Source: Streptomyces tibetensis (GTDB taxonomy: Bacteria; Actinomycetota; Actinomycetes; Streptomycetales; Streptomycetaceae). From it: a stretch of DNA of 64,000 nucleotides. Positions 59,298 to 64,000 of the stretch are shown here, one piece after another. Position 1 is the stretch's first letter. Every line of letters begins with the position of its first letter. Below the pieces are notes generated by a model. It searched no databases. It saw only the letters and a list, made by a program, of their open reading frames with translations, and was not told the origin of the DNA. The stretch lies in NCBI RefSeq assembly GCF_007655005.1, contig NZ_SZVW01000024.1, positions 93,449 through 157,448 of the forward strand, given 5' to 3'. The translations under genes were made by a program, and so were the position numbers.

Positions 59298-60434
59298 ATG
59301 AGCGTCCGCGTCAAGCCGATCACCCGGGACGAGCACCTCGCGTTCGTCACGGCCCGCCCCTCCGCCAGCCACACCCAGGTCCCCTCCTGGGGCGAGGTGA
59401 AGCCCGACTGGGAGGCGGAGAGCCTCGGCTGGTTCGACGAGGGCGGGCAGCTCGTCGGCGCGGGACTGGTGCTGCTGCGCCCCCTGCCCGGCCCGCGGCT
59501 GCCCGGGCTGCCGCGCCACCTCGCGTATCTGCCCGAGGGCCCGCTCCTCAACTGGTACGAGCCCGACCTCGACCGCCTGCTGGAGCCGATGCTCGCGCAC
59601 CTGAGACGACGGGGTGCCTTCGCGGTGCGCATGGGCCCGCCGCTCGTGGTGCGCCGCTGGAGCGCCGACGCGGTCAAGGCGGCGATCGCCGACCCGGCCG
59701 CCCGGCGGCTGCGCGACGTGCGGGCGACGTCGTACGAACCGCGGGCCGGCCAGGTCGCGGACGGTCTGCGCCGCATGGGCTGGCGGCGGTCCGAGGCCTC
59801 CGGCGAGGGCGGCTTCGCCGCGGGACAGCCCCGCTACGTCTTCCAGGTGCCGTTCGCCGGCCGGTCGCTGGAGGACATCCACAACGGCCTGAACCAGCAG
59901 TGGCGCCGCAACATCAAGAAGGCGGAGAAGGCCGGCGTGAAGGTCGTGCGCGGCGACCTGGAGGACCTGCCGGCCTTCCACGAGCTGTACTGCGAGACGG
60001 CCGAGCGGGACCGCTTCATCCCGCGCCCCCTGCCGTACTTCCAGCGCATGTGGAGCGCGCTCACCGCCGAGCACCCCGACCGGATGCGGCTCTACCTCGC
60101 CCACCACGACGGCGAGGTGCTCGCCGCGGCCACGATGCTTACCGTCGGCGACCACGTCTGGTACTCCTACGGCGCCTCCACGAGCCGCCGCCGCGAGGTC
60201 CAGCCGAGCAGCGCCGTGCAGTGGCGCATGATGACCGACGCGCACGGACTGGGCGCCGCCGTCTACGACCTGCGCGGCATCACCGACACCCTGGAGGAGT
60301 CCAGCCACCTGCTGGGCCTGCTCCGCTTCAAGGTGGGCACCGGCGGCGAGGCCGTGGAGTACCTCGGCGAATGGGACTACCCGCTCAACCGGCTGCTCTA
60401 CAAGGCGTTCGACCTTTACCTTTCGCGCCGCTGA
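59298..60434 (+). CDS. femX: FemX-type lipid II:glycine glycyltransferase
   Basis: A 378-residue FemABX protein with two GNAT-like halves. It adds glycine from Gly-tRNA to the LL-diaminopimelate of lipid II, forming the Streptomyces cross-bridge. Seen are SHTQVPSWGEVKPDWEAES, RHLAYLPEGPLLNWYEPDL, QQWRRNIKKAEKAGVKVVRG (the coiled hinge), then LHEL-like AFHELYCETAERDRFIPRP and VYDLRGITDTLEESSHLLGL. The ATG at 59298 has GAAGGAG upstream. A short terminator hairpin follows at 60438. Confidence 0.9.
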   Translation: MSVRVKPITRDEHLAFVTARPSASHTQVPSWGEVKPDWEAESLGWFDEGGQLVGAGLVLLRPLPGPRLPGLPRHLAYLPEGPLLNWYEPDLDRLLEPMLAHLRRRGAFAVRMGPPLVVRRWSADAVKAAIADPAARRLRDVRATSYEPRAGQVADGLRRMGWRRSEASGEGGFAAGQPRYVFQVPFAGRSLEDIHNGLNQQWRRNIKKAEKAGVKVVRGDLEDLPAFHELYCETAERDRFIPRPLPYFQRMWSALTAEHPDRMRLYLAHHDGEVLAAATMLTVGDHVWYSYGASTSRRREVQPSSAVQWRMMTDAHGLGAAVYDLRGITDTLEESSHLLGLLRFKVGTGGEAVEYLGEWDYPLNRLLYKAFDLYLSRR

Positions 60435-60437
60435 GGA

Positions 60438-60462
60438 AACTCCCAGCTTTTCCCAGGGAGTT
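60438..60462 (+). terminator. Short terminator hairpin after femX
   Basis: AACTCCC (60438-60444) and GGGAGTT (60456-60462) form a 7-bp stem with an 11-base pyrimidine-rich loop, three bases after the femX stop. Confidence 0.6.
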
Positions 60463-60583
60463 CACAGCGCGGCTTTGCCTTCTCTAGTGCTTCCCTTGGT
60501 TCGGGACGTGTACGTTCATTGGTGTCGGGAAAACGCGAACCGCTTCCCGGAATACGTGAACGGAAATGACCCAAGGAGTTGGA

Positions 60584-60712
60584 ATGAGCTTCAAGAAGCT
60601 TGCCCCGCTGCCCCCGAAGCCCAAGTCGAAGCAGCTCCCGCCCCCGCCGAAGCCCAGGCCGAAGAAGCACCACGCCCCGAAGCCGATTCCCGGGCGCGGC
60701 CACGGCAACTGA
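60584..60712 (+). CDS. Pro/Lys-rich cationic 42-residue peptide (unrecognised family)
   Basis: ATG at 60584 opens 42 codons to TGA at 60712. AAGGAG lies 5 bases upstream, one of the best ribosome binding sites in the window. The peptide has 13 Pro, 9 Lys, 2 Arg and 3 His and no Asp or Glu, giving about +11 charge. It begins MSFKKLAPLPPKPKSK and has PPPPKPRPKKHH in the middle and PGRGHGN at the end. There is no signal peptide, Cys or typical double-Gly leader. A perfect-palindrome terminator begins 14 bases after the stop, then an ABC half-exporter follows. It may be an exported proline-rich antimicrobial or signalling peptide. Alternatives are an RNA/DNA-binding microprotein or a polyproline-stalling leader peptide. 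The composition is not seen in random GC-rich ORFs, but function is unknown. Confidence 0.68.
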   Translation: MSFKKLAPLPPKPKSKQLPPPPKPRPKKHHAPKPIPGRGHGN

Positions 60713-60725
60713 CGCGGCGCCGAAA

Positions 60726-60757
60726 AAAGGGACCGATGGTGCACCATCGGTCCCTTT
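60726..60757 (+). terminator. Perfect 32-bp palindrome, terminator between peptide and exporter
   Basis: Bases 60726-60757 are a perfect palindrome (arms of 16; core GATGGTGCACCATC), preceded by an A run and ending CCCTTT. It is followed by two direct copies of TTGCCGATTCCA (60761-60784). It should end most peptide transcripts and let some pass into the exporter gene. Confidence 0.85.
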
Positions 60758-60808
60758 CGCTTGCCGATTCCATTGCCGATTCCATTGGGTGGCCGACGGG
60801 AATGTGAA

Positions 60809-62659
60809 ATGACTGAGAAAACCTGTGAATCCGAAGAACTCGAATACGAGACCCCCGCGCTTCCCGCCCACATCGCATTCCGCCGCTTCTGGCCCCTGAC
60901 CCGGGGGCTGCGCCGGCCCCTGCTGATCGTCTGGCTGTGCACGGTCCTGGCCGCGGTCGCGGAGACCGCGGCCGTCCTGCTGTTCGGCGACCTCACCGAC
61001 CACGCGCTGCGGGAGGGGTCGCTGTCCGCGTTCTGGGAACCGGCCGCGCAGTGGCTGGCGGTCGCGGTGGCAGGGGCGGTCGTCGGGTACGCCGGGAACT
61101 CCCTGGCCGCCTGGATCACGGAGCGCTTCGTGATGCGGCTGCGCGAGCACGTCTTCGACCATGTCCAGCAGTTGCCGCCGCACTTCTTCCAGCGGCACCG
61201 CCAGGGCGATCTTCTGTCCCGGTTGACCGCCGACGTCGAGGCGATCGAGACCATGGTCGTGTCCGGCCTGGTGGGAGCGGCCTCGGCGGCCTTCAGCGCG
61301 CTGTTCTACGCGGCCGCGGCCCTCTGGCTGCGCTGGGAGCTCGCCGTCGCCACCTTCGTCCTCGCGCCCCTGTTCTGGCTGGCCGCCCGCCGCTTCTCCG
61401 GCTCCATCAAGTCCGTCGCACGTGAGGGCCGGGTCGCCGACGGGGCGATCACCTCCGTCGTCGAGGAGTCGCTCGGCACCGTCGTCCTCACCCAGGCCTA
61501 CGACCGCCGGGACGCCGAGCGGCGCCGGTTGCGGGAGCAGGCGAACGCCTGGTTCCGTGCCTCCGTGCGCTCGACCCGGCTGAACGAGGCGTACGAGCAA
61601 CTGGTGCAGGTCATCGAGACGGTGTGTGTGCTCGCGGTGATCGGCATCGGCGCCCGGGAGATCTCCACGGGCCGGATGACGCTCGGGCAGCTGCTCGCCT
61701 TCGCGGCCTTCCTCGGCTACCTGTACCCGCCGGTGCGGGGTCTGGCGCAGCTGGGTCTGACGGTCACCGCGGCGACCGCGGGCGCCGAGCGGCTGATCGA
61801 GATCCTGGACGTGCGTCCCTCGGTCACCGACCCCCGGCACGCCACCCGGGCGGGCCGCCCCGACGGCCACCTCGAGGTGCGGGACGTCTCCTTCCGCTAC
61901 CCCGGCGCCGACCGGCCGGCCCTGGCGGGCGTGTCCCTCGCGGTCCATCCCGGCGAGCTGGTGATCGTCACGGGCCCGAGCGGTGCGGGCAAGTCGACGG
62001 TGTCGAAACTGCTGCTCCGCTTCTACGACCCCGACGTGGGCGACGTCCTGCTGGACGGGGTACCGCTGCGCGACTTCCCGCTCGCCCGGCTGCGCGAGTA
62101 CGTCACGCTGCTGCCGCAGGAGACCCTCGTCCTGCACGACACCGTCCGCGCCAACATCGCCTGCGGCCGCCCGGGCGCGAGCGAACAGGCCCTGGTGGAA
62201 GCGGCCCGGGCGGCCGACGCGCACGACTTCGTCGTGCGGTTGCCAGACGGGTACGACACGAGGATCGACGCGGCCTCCGCCCGGTTGTCCGGAGGGCAGC
62301 TCCAGCGTCTGGCGATCGCCCGGGCGATCCTGCGCGACTCCCCGGTGCTGGTCCTCGACGAGCCGACGACCGGCCTGGACGCGATGGCCGCCCGCCGGAT
62401 CGTGAAGCCGCTGCGGCGCCTGATGGCCGGTCGCACCACCCTCATGATCACCCACGACCTCAACCTCGCCCCGGACGCCGACCGCATCCTCGTGGTCGAC
62501 CGCGGCCACGTCGTGGAGACCGGCCGCCACGACGAGTTGCTGGCCAGGGGAGGGGCGTACGCGAGACTGCACCGCTCGCAGAACAGTGCGGTCATGGACA
62601 CGGGCGAACTGCGGATGCCGATGTTCACGGAGTACCCGGCGCATCCGGCTTCCCACTGA
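60809..62659 (+). CDS. ABC half-exporter (fused membrane and ATPase domains)
   Basis: A 616-residue type IV ABC exporter. Six membrane helices lie within residues 35-310, with the coupling-helix region HFFQRHRQGDLLSRLTADVE. The ATPase has Walker A GPSGAGKST near 388, Q-loop LLPQE, signature LSGGQLQRLAIARA near 493, Walker B VLVLDEPTTGLD near 512 and H-loop MITHDL near 547. It has no C39 peptidase domain, so a cargo leader would need another protease or none. ATG at 60809 is chosen; its ribosome binding site is weak. The gene follows the cationic peptide gene and its palindrome by 96 bases, which suggests peptide export or self-protection. Confidence 0.88.
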   Translation: MTEKTCESEELEYETPALPAHIAFRRFWPLTRGLRRPLLIVWLCTVLAAVAETAAVLLFGDLTDHALREGSLSAFWEPAAQWLAVAVAGAVVGYAGNSLAAWITERFVMRLREHVFDHVQQLPPHFFQRHRQGDLLSRLTADVEAIETMVVSGLVGAASAAFSALFYAAAALWLRWELAVATFVLAPLFWLAARRFSGSIKSVAREGRVADGAITSVVEESLGTVVLTQAYDRRDAERRRLREQANAWFRASVRSTRLNEAYEQLVQVIETVCVLAVIGIGAREISTGRMTLGQLLAFAAFLGYLYPPVRGLAQLGLTVTAATAGAERLIEILDVRPSVTDPRHATRAGRPDGHLEVRDVSFRYPGADRPALAGVSLAVHPGELVIVTGPSGAGKSTVSKLLLRFYDPDVGDVLLDGVPLRDFPLARLREYVTLLPQETLVLHDTVRANIACGRPGASEQALVEAARAADAHDFVVRLPDGYDTRIDAASARLSGGQLQRLAIARAILRDSPVLVLDEPTTGLDAMAARRIVKPLRRLMAGRTTLMITHDLNLAPDADRILVVDRGHVVETGRHDELLARGGAYARLHRSQNSAVMDTGELRMPMFTEYPAHPASH

Positions 62660-62722
62660 CCGCGATCCACTCCGTGTCTCATTGGCCGGGACAGCGGCAA
62701 AGTGTGTTTACGCACCTGACCT

Positions 62723-62740
62723 AGTCCATTACTCTGGACT
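62723..62740. promoter_or_regulatory. Inverted repeat upstream of the EamA gene
   Basis: AGTCCA (62723-62728), spacer TTACTC, TGGACT (62735-62740). The dyad lies 84 bases before the EamA start and could be a GntR-type or other repressor site. The region is AT-richer than its surroundings. Confidence 0.45.
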
Positions 62741-62823
62741 GGCAAGTGCATCAAGATGTACACGGAGTGCATACGATTGCACGCACAGCCCCCGAACCAG
62801 CGCCGACGAGCACAGGACCGCCC

Positions 62824-63789
62824 GTGACCCCCGACAGCGTCACCACGCCCCAGCCCGCGACCACCGCCAGCCCCGACGGCACCGCGCCGGCCACCGGATC
62901 GGGCCGGCTCGGCTCGCTCGGGCCCGTGGGCCTGGTGCTCGCCGGAGGCATCTCAGTGCAGTTCGGCGGCGCCCTGGCGGTGACGCTGATGCCCAGGGCG
63001 GGAGCCCTCGGGGTCGTGGCGCTGCGCCTGCTGGTCGCGGCCGTCGTGCTGCTCCTGGTCTGCCGTCCGCGGCTGCGCGGCCACTCGCGCGCCGACTGGG
63101 GCACGGTGGTCGTCTTCGGCATCACCATGGCCGCGATGAACGGCCTCTTCTACCAGGCCGTCGCGCGCATTCCGCTGGGCCCCGCGGTCACGCTGGAGGT
63201 CCTCGGGCCGCTCGCCCTCTCGGTGTTCGCGTCCCGCCGCGCGATCAACGTCGTCTGGGCGGCCCTCGCCCTCGCCGGTGTCTTCCTCCTCGGCGGCGGA
63301 GGCTTCAGCGGTCTCGACCCCACGGGTGCGGCCTTCGCCCTGGGGGCCGGCGCCATGTGGGCGGCCTACATCGTCTTCAGCGCCCGTACGGGCCGCCGCT
63401 TCCCGCAGGCGGACGGGCTGGCCCTGGCGATGGCGGTGGGGGCGGTGCTGTTCCTGCCCCTGGGCATCGCCGAGTCGGGGACGAAGCTGCTCGACCCGGT
63501 CACACTGGGCCTGGGCGCGGCGGTCGCCCTGCTCTCCTCGGTCCTGCCCTACACCCTCGAACTCCTCGCCCTGCGCCGCCTGCCCGCCTCCACCTTCGCG
63601 ATCCTGATGAGCCTCGAACCGGCCATCGCCGCGACGGCCGGCTTCCTCATCCTCGACCAGGCCCTCAGCGCCGGCGAGGCCGCCGCGATCGCCCTCGTCG
63701 TCGCGGCGAGCATGGGGGCGGTGCGCACCCAGGTGGGGCCGAGGCGGCGGAAGAAGGCGGCGCTGGAGAGCACGGGCCTGGAGGGGTAG
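62824..63789 (+). CDS. EamA/RhtA-type metabolite exporter
   Basis: A 321-residue DMT-superfamily transporter with ten helices in two EamA halves: GGISVQFGGALAVTLMPRAG, GITMAAMNGLFYQAVARIPL, VLGPLALSVFASRR and SSVLPYTLELLALRRLPAST then ILMSLEPAIAATAGFLIL. RhtA members export threonine and homoserine. GTG at 62824 gives a start just before a 35-residue Thr/Pro-rich stretch; GTG at 62746 is a longer alternative without better support. A strong palindrome terminator follows. Confidence 0.86.
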   Translation: MTPDSVTTPQPATTASPDGTAPATGSGRLGSLGPVGLVLAGGISVQFGGALAVTLMPRAGALGVVALRLLVAAVVLLLVCRPRLRGHSRADWGTVVVFGITMAAMNGLFYQAVARIPLGPAVTLEVLGPLALSVFASRRAINVVWAALALAGVFLLGGGGFSGLDPTGAAFALGAGAMWAAYIVFSARTGRRFPQADGLALAMAVGAVLFLPLGIAESGTKLLDPVTLGLGAAVALLSSVLPYTLELLALRRLPASTFAILMSLEPAIAATAGFLILDQALSAGEAAAIALVVAASMGAVRTQVGPRRRKKAALESTGLEG

Positions 63790-63811
63790 GCCCGGGGCAG
63801 GGCTGCCCTGT

Positions 63812-63845
63812 CCCGGCCCCGCCCGCCGCGGCGGGCGGGGCCGGG
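63812..63845. terminator. Perfect 34-bp palindrome terminator
   Basis: Bases 63812-63845 are a perfect GC-rich palindrome (core CCGCCGCGGCGG) 22 bases after the EamA stop, between it and the convergent transposase remnant. Confidence 0.85.
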
Positions 63846-63912
63846 CGGCAGCGAGAGCTGACGCACCGGCACCCGGCGCCGAGCCGGCCGAGCGGGCCGG
63901 GGGTGGCGGCGG

Positions 63913-64000
63913 CTAGTGACCTGGTTTTGAGATCCTGTCGCAGTAGCGGCAGATACGGTCGAGGATCTGGTCGGCGGTCTTGGTCCATTTGAATGGCCTG
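63913..64000 (-). CDS. IS630-type transposase C-terminal end (cut by window edge)
   Basis: On the minus strand 28 codons run from the window edge to TAG at 63913-63915. They read FKWTKTADQILDRICRYC and end DRISKPGH. The PF-K/R-W-x-K-TADxIL ending is typical of IS630-family transposases in Streptomyces. Whether the full element is intact cannot be seen. Confidence 0.65.
   Translation of the reverse strand, partial: RPFKWTKTADQILDRICRYCDRISKPGH

Noticed and set aside
60584..60757. Ribosome-mediated attenuator (polyproline leader peptide plus terminator)
   Set aside because: Kept only as an alternative: no upstream sequence complementary to the terminator's left arm was found to act as antiterminator.
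60475..60807. Longer 110-codon frame over the peptide gene
   Set aside because: It has no ribosome binding site, crosses the terminator palindrome, and the 42-codon frame has an excellent AAGGAG site.

Overview
The window is chromosomal DNA of a Streptomyces (or very close relative). GC is very high, codon third positions are almost all G/C, GTG and TTG starts are common, and the gene set is typical of the genus: futalosine menaquinone genes, DUF3027, DUF2771, DUF2530, an XPB helicase pair, a FemX glycyltransferase, a CelR/CebR-box cellulase, a Tap-like secreted peptidase and a HelR-type helicase. At least five genes carry the rare TTA leucine codon, which in Streptomyces makes translation depend on the bldA tRNA. 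The left edge cuts a cutC gene and the right edge cuts an IS630-type transposase remnant. I saw no rRNA, tRNA or CRISPR array.

Layout. 1-5.8 kb: cutC end; a lactococcin-972-type bacteriocin operon on the minus strand (precursor, strong hairpin, 7TM-type membrane protein, ABC ATPase); a GT39-like membrane glycosyltransferase. 5.8-15.1 kb: HelR-type helicase; a small gene followed by eight 26-bp repeats; XPB helicase; an unusual UPF0114/YqhA-IstB ATPase fusion with a His-rich repeat linker; two tiny secreted proteins; a large helicase-C/WYL protein. 15.2-22.6 kb: HAAS-like membrane protein, HAD hydrolase, cold-shock protein, mqnD and mqnB, lipoprotein, MFS, DUF3027. 22.7-31.9 kb: a 1042-aa sacsin/GHKL-like ATPase, two tandem secreted paralogues with a shared upstream motif, a CtpE-type P-type ATPase, a methyltransferase with a GGGGCC repeat, DUF2530. 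32-41.3 kb: purine permease, RHH protein, MarR-MFS pair, Uma2, GNAT, ThpR, a 29-aa membrane peptide, aldo/keto reductase, AadA-like nucleotidyltransferase, SGNH hydrolase, a secreted propeller-like protein. 41.4-48.6 kb: TetR with a twin operator and a DrrAB-type exporter, GH5-CBM2 cellulase, Tap-like peptidase, SUMF1-like protein. 48.7-55.9 kb: serC; a GH32-like glycosidase divergent from a LacI-SBP-permease-permease sugar uptake operon. 55.9-64 kb: FAD/Fe-S D-lactate dehydrogenase-like protein with a repetitive tail, femX, an unlisted 42-aa Pro/Lys-rich cationic peptide, a perfect-palindrome terminator, an ABC half-exporter, an EamA transporter and the transposase end.

Themes. Two loci share one architecture: a short basic or secreted peptide gene with a strong ribosome binding site, then a strong hairpin, then ABC export/immunity genes (741-3936 and 60584-62659). 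Minisatellites are frequent. At three genes (8343-8550, 17687-17758, 48581-48660) the array begins on the stop codon itself, and at a fourth (58859-59101) it ends exactly at the stop codon. Several regulatory circuits are readable from operator-like dyads next to a regulator or target: a CelR/CebR box, twin TetR sites, a LacI site and a MarR site.
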